A stretch of 64,000 nucleotides of DNA. It comes from Viola odorata. Its lineage: Eukaryota; Streptophyta; Magnoliopsida; Malpighiales; Violaceae. Made by a program: the position numbers and the translations under genes. The notes below the pieces were generated by a model. It was not told the DNA's origin, did no database searches, and saw only the letters and a program-made list of their open reading frames with translations. Where the stretch lies: contig OY829537.1 in assembly GCA_963691705.1 (NCBI GenBank), positions 55,466,304 to 55,530,303 of the forward strand. Reading direction: 5' to 3'. How positions within the stretch are numbered: position 1 is the stretch's first letter; each line of letters opens with the position of its first letter. Positions 44,876 through 57,276 of the stretch are shown one piece after another.

Positions 44876-45463
44876 GCAGGCAGTCCTTGATGTGATCACA
44901 CCCAACCTCGGCGTGATCATGCCCAAAATAGAGGAGGGAGTTGATCCTTCAAAATGCTTGACGTGATCACACCCATCCTCGGCGTGATCACGCCCGCAGC
45001 TGCCAGTTTTGCGTCAAAGAGAGATTTCTAGCTCCTGATTTTTAATTCATTTCTTTTAATTAATTAAATTAGTTTCAGACCTATTTATAATTAGTTTAAT
45101 TAATTATTTAATTAGAAGTTTAATTAGAAGTAGGACTTGTAAGGTAAGTCTAACTCTGGTAGGATTTAGGGTTTTCCTATTTAAAGGAGCCACCTTCTTC
45201 ATTGTAAATCAGACCCTTTTTGATAAATATAATCTAGAGATGTTTCTCTCCGTTGATCATGCGTGAACCTTGTCCCTCACTGAATCCGAACACTCGATTA
45301 GGATATCAAGTAAAACTTGAAAGTCCATTCCATTGATTCGTAGCTCTAGTTTGGATAATACAAAATATTACCAGGGTTAGAGATCGTGTCAAGAACCTCC
45401 CTTGATAGGTTTAGTTTGGCTAATGTAGGATATTAGCAGGGTTAAACGGTCTTGTTGAGTTAT
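44876..45463 (+). repeat. LX: LTR-like fragment
   Basis: It starts TGATACGATCG, like the solo LTR at 43365. It has a U3-like part with two copies of GTGATCACACCCA...CGTGATCACGCCC (44895-45000), then CTATTTAAAGGAGCC (TATA-like, near 45180) and a pyrimidine-rich part. T4 cuts it at 45463. Identity is uncertain; it could instead be more of the AT LTR. Confidence 0.4.
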
Positions 45464-45965
45464 TGATAATAATTGATGAAACACCAAGGGTACATTCGTC
45501 TTCTCACCAAAAGTCAAAGCCGGATCCCTGTAGACCTTGACTGGCGACGGCACCCGGCTACCGTCTGCGTTAGACCGAGGAATCCTGGGATGGACGACAT
45601 CAGCGGAGGGGGGGGGACCCACACGCCGAGGCTCCAACGTCTCACTGGCATTATCCCGTCGGCGATATCTTATCCAGTTGACGTATACTGACGTCATCTT
45701 GGGCGTTATCTTCCCTCGATAACGCCCACCCCTAGGGTAACGTCCTTTCTTTTGCCTATAAATACCACTCATTTCTAAATCAAAGGTAAGACAAAAATTA
45801 CTACTCAAATCTCTGCCAAATTTCACAACCATACTAACTTAAGCATCAGAGTTTCTACACCGGAGTCCCCCCTCCGGCGCTTTGCAGGTACGACGGACGG
45901 CCGCTACAGTGACTTCAGACGGCCATAATCTCTACCCCGCTTCCCCAGAAGTTCAAATCTTATCA
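45464..45965 (+). repeat. T4 5' LTR (502 bp)
   Basis: The ends are TGATAA...TTATCA. Contains TATAAATA (45757-45764), CTAACTTAAGCATCAG, the ACCGGAG/CTCCGG hairpin and TTTGCAGGTAC. Confidence 0.9.
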
Positions 45966-45968
45966 AAT

Positions 45969-45986
45969 TGGTGCTTTCGTTGAGAG
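45969..45986 (+). other. T4 primer binding site candidate
   Basis: TGGTGCTTTCGTTGAGAG lies three bases after the LTR, one base different from the T2/T3/T5 box. The tRNA is not identified. Confidence 0.6.
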
Positions 45987-46051
45987 CTTTGGTTCTAATT
46001 AAGTGAGCGTCCTTAATAGCCAAGCTCTGTTCTTCTGAAAATTGGAAGATT

Positions 46052-47990
46052 ATGGCTTCTGATTTAGATCCACCGTTGTCTCAGTCCTTTAGCCTTCCAT
46101 TTGACACCCGCAGGTGACTTTTCCCTTTCGCCACTTCTCGACACAAGAAATTCCCCCAGGAATGCCGGATCTCTCTTTTGAACAAACGACGGGAACATTT
46201 GTGTCCCAGCCATATACTCCTTTATCCCAGATAGCGGGGCCCAGTCATTTTACTCCCCAGTCAAGGGGATCCGTGACAGACAGTGCGAATAACCCTTTCG
46301 CGAGCTCGATTTCAGCCCTTCGTGCCCAATTGGACCACTTAACGAAATTGGCTGCTAGATTCACGCCTAATGCCTCTGCATCTGGCGTCCCATCCCAGTT
46401 TGTTTTTACTCCATCCATCATCACAGAACGACTGTTGTCGTCCCCGTTGCATGCGAATGCCCCTTTGACTTTACCTGCGTTGAATGCGCCAGTCAGTCTT
46501 GTACAGTTTGCTCATAGGACAGTGGAGCCGTATGTGCCACAGGCGCCTTTACTTCCTATTTCCTGAGAGGAACTGCAATGGCGCGACGAGGACAGAGGTT
46601 GTTGGGACGGTAGGAGGGATGAAAATGATAGAGACATATCTCCTGGAGGGAGTGAGAGATCCAGCAGTAGGAGGTATCGAACTCGCTCGCCAAGGAGTCG
46701 CAGCCCGTCTCCAAGGCGACATCATGTTAGAAATCTGCGAGATCGTAGGCGTCATTTGGAGGTATCCCCACCTCGGTATACGCGTGAGATTCTTGATGAT
46801 ACTTCAGGCCACCCCTTTAGCCCGTACATAAGGCGTCACAGAGTCAGCCGACATGTGAAACTCCCCTCGGAATCTTATGACGGTACTAGAGATCCCATTT
46901 CTCACCTTAACAAGGTGAAGGACTTTGTGCAATTTCAGACCCACAATGACGCTGCCTTGTGTCAGATATTTGTAATGACCCTGTCAGGGGTTGCGCGCCT
47001 ATGGTTCGAAGGTCTTCCGGGTGGGTCTATTGATAGCTTTTCACAGCTAGAATCTAAATTCAGGAGTCGATTCAGTACCGCAATTCCCATTAGGAAGTCT
47101 GCTGCTGCCTTGTTCGACCTACACATAAAACCTCATGAATCCTTAAGGAGTTTCCTCTATTACTTCGACACCGAGATGTCGCTAACGCCAGGTGTAACAG
47201 TCGATTTTTCCATAGAAGCCTTAAAGCGAAATTGTTACTATGGAAAACTCCGAGATGCTTTAATGGTTTACCCTCCGGCAACCTTGGATGCGTTAAGGCT
47301 GAAAGCCCACAACTATGCGAGGATGGAAGAGGAAGAGAATAGGGACATGATTCGAAACATGCCGCCAGTCATGCCTCCAACCCATAGCGCTCCCATTTTA
47401 ACCACTTCTGAAGATAGGTTCATCGATGATTACGCTCAGCAAAAGAATCGCATTCCCAAGACCTCTAATCGGAGGAGAGGTAACTCCTCAAAGGGAAAGC
47501 CTGGTGACTCCTCAGCACAGCGATAGGGTGATCCCCCTAAGGGACGAGTTTATGACTCAGACCTTCCTTCTCTCATCTTACCCAGGGTAGAAATACTAGC
47601 GATAGTGGAACAGCGGAACCTGCCCATCCGTTATCCAGCCCCTGTGAGACCGGGGGTGACCTTGGGAAGAAGAGAAAACGCTTATTGCAAATTTCACAAA
47701 GCTAAGGGAAACTCTACTGAGGTGTGTAGAGAACTCAAATTGGCGATAGAGCGCCTGGTCGAAGAACGTTATCTGGGAGAATTCGCTGTCAAAACACGAG
47801 AAGAGGCTAAGAGTAACCCAACAAATAGGGTAACCGACGATAGGCCGACACCTTCCCGCGTCCTAGGCAACGACACTAGTCTCACAGGGAGAGATAGGGA
47901 AATGCTCACGATTGATGACGAGGACGTCCCCATCATTAACATCATCACTGGAGGTACACCTTATCTGGATGAGTCCGCATAGCTGACACC
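46052..47990 (+). pseudogene. gag: T4 gag, broken
   Basis: ATG 46052 (MASDLDPPLSQSFS) is followed after 21 codons by TGA, where T5 has TGC. Frames then alternate: FTPQSRGSVTDSANNPF (46114-46566) and, from 46756, the gag core (KDFVQFQTHNDAALCQ; SGVARLWFEGLPGGS; LESKFRSRFSTAI) to a TAG near 47527. The knuckle CKFHKAKGNSTEVC at about 47690-47731 has Asn where relatives have the second His. Another stop (GCATAG) ends the segment near 47982. The gag-pol boundary is approximate. Confidence 0.85.
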
Positions 47991-50187
47991 CACGTCGGGG
48001 GATAAACGGAAGCGAGCGGGCGGGTCAATCAAAAGTGAGGCGATAAGCAGCTTAGATTGCATGGTATTATCCTTTTCTGAAGAGGACGAGAAGGGCGTGG
48101 TATATCCCCACAATGATGCGTTAGTAGTCACGCCCATTATCGCTAGCCATGGAGTTAGAAGGACTCTTGTTGACAACGGAAGTGTCGTGAACTTGTTCTC
48201 ACTGGAAGCTTACAATCTCATGAAGCGTCCTAATAACGAGCTTACGCCCTGCAAAAAACTCATTATCGGAGTAGACATAGTCCCCATCCTAGTGACTGGA
48301 GTAACCACCTTGCCGATATATTTTAAGGAAGATACCTCCAAGCGGTCTAAGGAGCTTCTATTCTTAGTGGTGGATCTAAATCTGCCTTATAACGCCATAT
48401 TGGGGCGGCCATTCCTCAACCATTTCGGAGCAGCGATATCGCAAAAGCATCTGAGGTTGAAATATCCTTCCTGGGACGGTGTGGTCTCAATCAGGGGTAA
48501 TCAGAAGTTAGCGGCTGAATGCTACCTGCTCATGACTCAGAAGAGTTGTGATAGGTACGTGTGCGTGACGGTGGACCCATATGAACAAAATGATGAGAAG
48601 CGCACTCAACCCGTGGATAAGATGACTCCCGTCCCCGTTAATGGGGTAGATGGGGCTATATTCCTAGTTAGCGATAACCTCACCCCCGAGAAAACTCTCA
48701 GTTAGCCTAGTTATTGAACAAATGCAAGGGAGAGTTTACATGGAAACCATCTGACATGCTTGGTATCTCGCGGGAGGTAGCAGAACATCGACTTAACGTC
48801 AATCCTGACGCCAAACTAGTTTAGCAGAAACGGCGTGCCTTCTCTACAGAAAAAGTGATAGCTGTTGAAAGGGAAGTTGCAAAACTTCTCGACGCTGGCT
48901 TTATTCGAGAAGTGCAATATCCCACATGGTTGGCTAACCCTGTCCTGGTTCCCAAGCCCAGCGGAGAGTGGCGCATGTGCATCGACTTCACAGATTTGAA
49001 TGACGCTTGCCCCAAAGATTGTTACCCACTTCCTCGGATTGATCAGCTAGTTGATCAGGTTGCCAGGTATGCTTATTTGAGCTCGCTAGATGCCAACTCG
49101 GGGTACCATCAAATCCCCATGGCCAAGGAGGATGAAGAGAAAACCGCTTTCATCACTCCCAAGGCCACTTATTGCTACACGGCGATGCCTTTCGGGTTGA
49201 AAAATGCTGGAGCCACCTTCCAGCTAATGGCGAATCAGGTCTTCGAAAAATAGATCGGGTGAAACGTAGAAGCGTATGTCGACGACATACTGGTCAAAAA
49301 CCAAAGCTTCAAAGACCACCTGTCTGATCTGCCAGAAGTCTTTGAAGTAATGAAGCGATATCAAATGAAGTTGAACCCCCGGAAGTGCATGTTTGCCTTT
49401 CAAGCGGGTAAATTTTTGGGTTACGTGGTCAGTCAAAAGGGCATCCAGCCTAAACCATCAAAAGTCAAAGCCATCCAAGACATGATATCCCCTCGAACTG
49501 TAAAGGAGATACAGAAGCTAACAGGGCGTGTTATCACTCTGGGACGGTTTATTTCTAAGCAGGGCGAGAGGTGCCTCCCTTTTTTCAAGGTTATACGTAA
49601 GAAAGTTGTGTTCGGATGGATGACAGAATGTGAAGAAGCGTTCGCGGGCCTAAAGGCCTACCTGTCGTCCGATTTGGCGCTAACCAGACCAGAACCTGGT
49701 GATATTTTGTACTTATACCTTGGGGTTGCTCACGAAGTGGTCAGTGCGGTCCTTGTGCGAGATGACAATCACACACACCGCCCTGTATACTTCGTAAGTC
49801 ACATCTTGAAAGATGTCGAGCTGAGATACGCCCGTATTGAGAAAATAGCATTCGCGTTGATACAAGCCACGTGGAAATCTGACGGACCAACCTTTAAAAA
49901 GGATATTTCGGAAGCCCGAATCCTCGGGGAGAATACTGATTTGGTCTATCGAGCTTGAACAATATGGTTTGCACTACAGATCCCGACCGTCTGTGAAGGC
50001 TCAAATTCTGGCGGACTTTATCGCGGAATGCACCTTTACGCCAGATCCAATGACGGAGTTGACTGAAAAAGAAAACGAAGAGTTGGACCGACCTCCCCTT
50101 CCCCGAAACCTACACCGACCTGTGGGTCATCCACGTGGATGACGCTAAAAATCAAGAGCTTACCGGGGCCAGAATCTTCATGAGTGG
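47991..50187 (+). pseudogene. pol: T4 pol: protease, RT, RNase H, cut by T5
   Basis: Protease TLVDNGSVVNLF and LGRPFLNHFG. TAG near 48705 and a frameshift before 48855. RT (DACPKDCYPLPRID; YCYTAMPFGLKNAGATFQ; YVDD at about 49275-49286), with stops TAG and TGA around 49251-49262 where T5 reads CAA and AGA. The first RNase H has LYLYLGVAHEVVS without the catalytic TDAS. A deletion of about 40 bp near 49880 removes the segment matching RKMDRYFQ. The second RNase H begins (HVDDAKNQELTG) and stops at 50187, where T5 inserted. Confidence 0.88.
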
Positions 50188-50758
50188 TGATAACAATCCA
50201 CCTAAAAGAAAGGGTATTTTCGTCTATCACCCGGTGGGAAGAGGCATAGCTACTGTTTCGCACCACCACGGTAGGGACAAGATTGCTACCTTCCCCAGAG
50301 GCTAACGCTACAAAGGCTAACGGGGCCCTACCGGCTCCTCTCACGGACCTCCTGCTTGGCTCAAGGAGTTATCTCACCCCAGAGGAAACCACGCGTCAGG
50401 ATTAACGCTCCGGCCATTATCCTACTGCGGCAATATCTACCTAAACACCTACCGCCAAGGTAGCGTATCACGATAAGGGCGAATCACAGACCCTAACGCG
50501 AGCGATAGCTCCGTACCCGTTTACTCGGGCGGGAACGCCCCCTTTCTTCTATAAATACCTCCCCCACAAAGGAGGCAGGTAAGCGGACTTGACTAGCCGA
50601 AACTCTGCCAATTTCAGTACACATACTGACTTAAGCATCGGAGTGTTTCCACCGGAGACCCCCTCCGGCGCATTGCAGGTACTGTGGACCGCCGCGCACA
50701 CTGATCTGAGAAGAGTTGCTCCGCCATACATCCTTCGGCAGAAGACAAATTATTATCA
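50188..50758 (+). repeat. T5 5' LTR (571 bp)
   Basis: TGATAACA...TTATCA. Contains TATAAATA (50550-50557), CTGACTTAAGCATCGG (from 50626), the CACCGGAG/CTCCGGCG hairpin (50650-50670) and TTGCAGGTAC. Confidence 0.95.
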
Positions 50759-50761
50759 AAT

Positions 50762-50779
50762 TGGTGCTTTCATTGAGAG
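50762..50779 (+). other. T5 primer binding site candidate
   Basis: TGGTGCTTTCATTGAGAG lies three bases after the LTR. Identical to the T2 box. The tRNA is not identified. Confidence 0.65.
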
Positions 50780-50843
50780 CTTTGGTTCTATTAAGTGAGC
50801 ATCCTTAATAACCAAGCTCCTCCTCCCCGAAGCTAGAAGGATT

Positions 50844-52700
50844 ATGGCCTCAGAGTCAGATCCGGCGCTGTCCCGAACTTCCAACATCCCATACAACACC
50901 CGAAGATGCTTGTTTCCCTTCGCTACCTCTGATGTCCCCACCCCAGGGCAGGACGTCACTGCAGGAGAGTTAGATCTTCCTCGCGGGTCAAGTTCAGAAG
51001 AAGTTACATTCTAGATTTGCTCTCCCTTCTCCCATATAGTAGGAACCAGCCATCCTACCCCCCAGGCGGGAAGATCTATGATAGGAGAAGCGGACAACCC
51101 TTTCGTGAATTCAATAGCAGCTCTCCAAGCTCAACTGGATCAGCTGACAGAGATGGCTGCTGGATTTACTCCTCATGCCTCAAGACCTAGTGTGTCCTCC
51201 CAAGTAATTTTCACCCCGTCAATTGTCACCGAATGACCCTTATCGCCCCAACAGTCTAGGGCACTCCCGTCCTCCTTACCTTTCCCCTTGGCCCCCATAA
51301 ACGTCCCACCATTCACGGGCGGACCTGTCGACCATTCTGGACAATACAGGGGAGGAATCTCTATCCCCGAAGCAGTCCGCCAGCGGGACGAGTGGGATGA
51401 TCGACGGGGGGATATAGTGAGAGATCCATCTCCTAGATACAGCGAGAGATCTAGCAGCAGAAGTCGACAAGCTCGAACTCCAAGGAGCCGTAGTCGTTCT
51501 CCTAGGAGACATCAGGAATATGACCCTCAAAATCCCAGATACGACGCTGAAATTCCACATCAGCGTCCTCCTCGTAGGATCCCCGATGCTAACGTGGGTC
51601 ATCCGTTCGGCTACCGTGTCAGGCACCACAGAGTCCATCGACATGTGAAACTCCCAGCAGAATCATATGATGGCACAAAAGATCTCATTTCTCACCTCAA
51701 TAAGGTGAAGGATTTCGTGCAATTCCAAACGCGCAGTGACGCAGCATTGTGTCAAATTTTTGTAATGACGCTGTCAGGAGTGGCACGTCTATGGTTCGAG
51801 GGGCTCCCCGCCGGGTCTATCGATAATTTTTCTCAGTTGGAAGAAAAATTCAAAAGTCAGTTTAGCACGGCTATTCCTATCAGAAAGTCAGCAGCTGCGC
51901 TGTTCGATATCCATCGAAAACCACAGGAATCGTTGAACGACTTCTTAGGTCGATTTGATCTTGAAATGTCCCTAACGCTAGGGGTCACTATCGATTTTGC
52001 GATTGAGGCCCTGAAACGCAATTCTCGATACAGTAAACTGAAAGATACACTAACGGTGGACCCCCCCAACGACCCTGGATGCGTTGAGGCTGAAAGCGCA
52101 TAACTATGCGAGAATGGAAGAGGAGGAAAATAGAGAATGGATCCGAGGCATGCCGACGGACCCATATGTGGCCCCTAACGTCCTGAACAGCAGCGCCCCA
52201 GACGCTAAACCCACCGAGGATCCCGGGCAGCGGAAAGAATATAACACCAAGACCTCTAACCGGCAGAGAGGCAATTTCTCAAAAGGAAGACCTGGAGGGT
52301 CCCCCACTCGGAAGCAAACGGACCCGCCAAAAGGCCGGATATACGATCCTGACCTCCCATCTCTCATACTCCCAAGGGCAGAGATCTTAGCAATAGTCCA
52401 ATAGAGAAATTTGCCTATCCGTTACCCAGCTCCCGTGAAACCAGGAGTAATCATGGGAGGAAGAGAAAATGCATACTGCAAATTCCATAAGGTCAAGGGA
52501 CACTCAACAGATGTATGCAGAGAGTTAAAATCGGCTATAGAGCGATTGGTCGAAGAGGGCTACCTTGGGGAATTTGCCACAAAGGCAAGGGAGGAAGCTA
52601 GAAATAACCCAACTGGAAATACAACTGAGCAGAGGCAAGCGCCCTCGCACGCTACAGGGGCTAACGCAGTACCCCTCGGGCCAAATAGAGAAGCGCTCGC
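50844..52700 (+). pseudogene. gag: T5 gag, broken
   Basis: ATG 50844 (MASESDPALSRTSNI) ends at TAG near 51012. A TGA near 51236 stands where relatives have CGA. The core is then open at 51288-52103 (Arg/Ser-rich YSERSSSRSRQARTPRS; KDFVQFQTRSDAALCQ; LSGVARLWFEGLPAGS). An extra C in a C-run near 52065 shifts the frame. TAG at about 52402, where relatives have CAG, precedes the knuckle CKFHKVKGHSTDVC. Same role and layout as T2 gag. The end is approximate because gag and pol share a frame. Confidence 0.88.
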
Positions 52701-55700
52701 TATCGATAGCGACCAAATGCCCATGATAAATATCATTGCGGGGGGAGCACCCTATTGCGAGGAAATTATGCCGCAAACGCCCAACCCTGGAGAAAAGCGC
52801 AAACGGGAGAGCGCGCAAACAAAAATCGAGGCGATAAGTGCCTTAGACAGAATGATATTGTCTTTCTCAGAGGAGGACGAAAAAGGCATCGTCTTCCCGC
52901 ATAATGACGCGATGGTTGTAACGCCCGTCATTGGAAGTCATGGGGTAAGAAGGACCCTTATCGATAACGGGAGCGCAGTGAATCTATTGTCATTGGAAGC
53001 GTACAACTTGATGAAACGACCTGACGGTGAGCTATCGTCTTGCACAAGGCCAATTATTGGGATTGATGGAGTACCGATTCCGGTAGCTGGAATAACATCC
53101 CTGCCGGTGTACTTCCGAGAAGACACATCCAAACGCTCCGAAGAGCTACTATTTCTGGTCGTAGACCTAACGTTACCGTATAATGCCATTTTGGGGCGAC
53201 CATTCCTTAATCGTTTTGGAGTGGCCATATCTCAAAAACACCTGCGGATGAAATATCCCTCATGGGACGGCGTGGTCTCAATCAAAGGGGACCAAAAGCT
53301 GGCAGCCGAATGCTACTTACTTATGACTCAAAGGAGTTGTGACCGCTACGTTTGCGTGGCAGACGACCCTTTCGATGATAAAGAAGAAAAGCGCACTCAG
53401 CCGCTAGATCAGATGGTATCAATCCCTATCGGTAAGGATAGTGAAACGAATCTCTTAGCCAGTGAGAAATTAAGCCTTGAGGAGAACGCGCAATTAATCC
53501 GGCTGTTGAGGAAATGCAAGGGAGAGTTTGCGTGGAAACCAGGAGACATGCCCGGAATCTCTCGGGAGGTCGTAGAACACCGACTGAACGTTAGTCCTGA
53601 CGCCAAGCCTGTTCAACAAAGGCGACGTGCTTTTTCATCGGAAAAGATAGCAGCCATCAAAAAGGAGTTGCTAAAGCTCACAGAGGCGGGGTTCATTCGA
53701 GAAGTCCAGTACCCGACCTGGTTAGCTAATCCTGTGTTAGTCCCAAAGCCTAACGCGGACTGGCGCATGTGCATCGACTTTACTGACCTAAATAATGCCT
53801 GTCCCAAGGACTGCTATCCCCTTCCGCGAATAGATCAGTTAGTCGATCAAACCGCTGGGTATGCTTATCTAAGCTCCCTAGATGCGAATTCTGGATATCA
53901 CCAAATCCCTATGGCCGTAGAGGACGAAGAAAAAACTGCCTTCATCACTCCTAGGGCTACATACTGCTATACTGCAATGCCGTTTGGGCTAAAGAATGCT
54001 GGTGCAACATTTCAGCGTATGGCAAACAAAGTTTTCGAAAATCAAATCGGGAGAAATGTAGAGGCCTACGTAGACGACATCCTGATCAAAAGTCGGAGTT
54101 TCAGAGAACACCTTGCTGACTTGGAAGAAGTTTTCAATGTAATGAGAAAGCACAAGATGAAGTTAAACCCGCGGAAGTGCATGTTTGCATTCCAAACGGG
54201 AAAATTCTTGGGCTATGTGGTCAGCCAGAAGGGCATCCAGCCCACCCCGTCAAAGATAAAAGCCATCCAGGATATGATATCCCCGCGAACTGTCAAAGAG
54301 ATACAGAAGTTAACCGGGCGCATCATTGCGTTGGGGCGATTCATATCTAAGCAAGGCGAGAGATGTTTGCCTTTCTTCAAAGTCATCCGCAACAAGGCTC
54401 CCTTCGGATGGACAGAGGAATGTGAGAAAGCGTTTGTAGGACTAAAAGCTTACCTATCATCAGATTTAGTGCTGACGAGGCCTGAGCCCGGCGACGAACT
54501 ATATCTATATTTGGGAATAGCTGACGAGGTACTCAGCGCCGTCCTTGTGCGAAGTGAAGGGCACGTGCACCATCCTGTATTCTTTGTGAGTCACATATTG
54601 AAAGATGCCGAACTGCGATACGCTCCTATCGAGAAGATAGCACTCGCTCTAGTGCAAGCCACGAGAAAGATGGATCGATACTTCCAAGCCCACCCCGTCA
54701 TTGTACTCACGGATCAGCCGTTGAGAAGAATCTTCAGAAAACCTGAATCTTCAGGAAGAATGATAATTTGGGCTATCGAGCTCGAACAATACGGGCTGCA
54801 ATACAAAGCTAGACCGGCCGTTAAAGCCCAAGCGTTAGCTGACTTCATAGCTGAGTGCACATTCACAAAGGACACAAAGATAGATCTGTTGGAGGAAGAA
54901 GCAGAAAGTCCATGCCTACCGTCTCCGGAGACATATACAGATACGTGGGTCATCCACGTAGATGGAGCAAAAAATCAAGAATTAGCTGGCGCAGGAGTTT
55001 TCTTAATTGGACCAAACGGCCTGGAGATACGATACGCCATTAGAATCCTGCAGCCATTGTCCAACAATGGGCTGAATACGAAGCGTTGCTGGCAGGACTC
55101 AGAATTGGAAACAGTTTCTCTATCGGAGCCACTCCCGGTGTGGAGAAGGAAGACAGAACACGTTTAAAGATCCGAGGAGATTCCAAACTAATAATGGATC
55201 AGGTTCTGGGGAACTCCCAAGCCAGAGAACCCATCATGGCCCAATACTTAGCCAAAGTGAAGCATGAGCTGTCAAAGATACAGGAAAAAGGCACCCTGGT
55301 CACCTTTGAGCACATTCCTAGAGAAAACAATGAAGAGGTCGATAGCCTCGCCAAGATGGCAGCCAATCCGGAAGCCTCAATACCCAGTGACGTGTGCTAT
55401 GGAGAACTGCCTACACCTTCTTTCATGGAAGAGCAGGCATCGCTCTGTGTGGAAGAAATGGAAAATGATTGGAGGATCCCAGTGATAGAATATCTGAAAC
55501 ATGATAAACTACCGGAGGACCAGACAGAGAGAAAGAAAGTCCTAAAACGGGCAGCACGATGCACATATTATAACGGAGAGTTAATACGAAGATGTTTCTC
55601 CCATCCGGCCGCTAAATGCATAACGGAGCAAGAAGGCTTACATGTGTTACGTGAAATTCACGAAGGGATATGTGGCATGCACATTGCTAGCGGCACTCTG

Positions 55701-56704
55701 GCAGCCCAAGTCTTTCGGTCGGGATTTTACTGGCCCACCATTCGATGAGATTGTCATAACTTCGTGAGAACCTGTCAGAAATGCCAGGAATATGCTAAGA
55801 TTCCTCGAAAACCTGCTGTGCCAATTTCAGAAATAGTCGCACCGTGCCCGTTTGTAAAATGGGGGATTGACATCCTGGGCCCGTTTCCAAAGCCCAGATC
55901 TCAGTTAAAATTTGTGGTCGTAGCGGTAGACTACTTCACAAAGTGGGCCGAAGCTGAGGCGTTAGCTACCATCACCACCGAAAAAATTTGGCGTTTCTTC
56001 AAACACCAAGTCATCATGCGATTTGGAGTACCACGCGTGCTAGTTAGCGACAACGGGACACAATTTACAAGCCAGTTCTTCAGGGATCAATGTGCAGAGT
56101 TCCAGATAGAGCAAAGATTCTCCTCTGTGGAACATCCCCAAACCAACGGCCAGGCGGAAGTAACTAACCGCAGCATCCTTAGTGGCATCAAAAGAAACTT
56201 GGAAGGGTCCAAGAAGAAATGGCCAGACGATTTGCCATATGTACTATGGGCCTACCGCATGACTGTCAAGGCCAACACGGGAGAGACCCGTTCGCGTTAG
56301 CATTCGGAACCGAGGCTGTCACACCAGTCGAGATTGGCATGATGAGCCTCCGGGTGGCTCACTTCAAAGAAGAAAACAACGAAGAAAGGTTACGAGCTAA
56401 CCTCGATACTCTACCAGAAACACATGAGGAAACCCTCCTGAAAACCCTGCACTACAAGAGGAAAATGGCACAATATCACAACCGCCAAGTGAGGGAGCGA
56501 TTGCTCAAAACTGGAGATTTAGTGCTCAGAGATAGACGGGCAGCAGGACAACGTATGGGAAAACTCAGTCCAAACTGGGATGGACCGTATCGTGTCACCC
56601 GCATTATGGGAAAAGGAGCATACCACCTGGAAACGCTCGAGGGAACGCCCCTGCAGAACTCTTGGAACATCGCTCGGTTGAGGCTATACCACGCCAGGAG
56701 CTAA
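52701..56704 (+). pseudogene. pol: T5 pol: PR, RT, RNase H x2, integrase
   Basis: A 918-codon open frame (52411-55167) covers the gag end, protease (LIDNGSAVNLL, D at codon 185; LGRPFLNRFG), RT (DLNNACPKDCYPLPRID; YVDD at about codons 553-556), a first RNase H (LYLYLGIADEVLS, no TDAS) and the start of the second (HVDGAKNQELAG, D at codon 851). A 1-base loss near 55069 (T1 has ATGCGGCTG, T5 ATGGGCTG) shifts the frame. The rest of RNase H and the integrase zinc finger are open at 55086-55748, ended by TGA where T1 has CGA. The integrase core (WGIDILGPF; SDNGTQF; GQAEV) is open at 55764-56300; a lost C near 56288 shifts the last part, which ends at TAA 56702-56704. Only three simple lesions break the pol frame. 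Confidence 0.93.
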
Positions 56705-56795
56705 TCGGGTAACATCAAAGTTATTCTAATAAATGAATATTGAGATATTCACCGTGCGTTTGCTACTGGTAATATGCAGGTAGCGAAGAATGCCA

Positions 56796-57276
56796 GGAGT
56801 GAAAATCCTATCCTTGTGATGGCTGGTCCTGATCAGACAGCTCACTAAGACGAGGCACGCCCTGGCATAACAAGGCGTTTGGGAGTGAAAATCCTATCCT
56901 TGTGGTAACCGTGCTCACATAGACGGCCCATTAAGACGAGGCACGACCCCAAACGGCTCCCCGGAGTGAAAATGCTATCCTTGCGGTAACCGTGCTCACA
57001 TAGACGGCCCGTTAAGATGAGGCACGCCCCGGAATCCTTGGGAGTGAAATCCTATTCTTGTGGTAACCCCATAAGGAGAGGCACGCCCCAAGGAGAGACC
57101 AACTCCGTCCTGGAAGTGAAAATCCTATCCTTGTGGTAACCGTGCTCACATAGACGGCCCATTGAGACGAGGCACGATTCCACGGACGTGAGGAACAACG
57201 CTTGGGGGTGAAAAGTCCTATCCTTGTGATGGTTGGTCCTGATCAGACAGCTCACTAAGACGAGGCACTCCCCAAA
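56796..57276 (+). repeat. T5 3' UTR tandem repeat, about 76-92 bp units
   Basis: Six units, the same as the T1 block at 1906-2396, with a few substitutions. Confidence 0.85.

Larger units (their letters stand above)
45464..50187 (+). mobile_element. T4: Tat-like retrotransposon, decayed, cut by T5
   Basis: 5' LTR, gag and pol up to the second RNase H, where T5 begins at 50188. The 3' part is beyond the window. The base before the LTR (45463) ends the 5-mer GTTAT; its partner is not in view. Confidence 0.88.
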
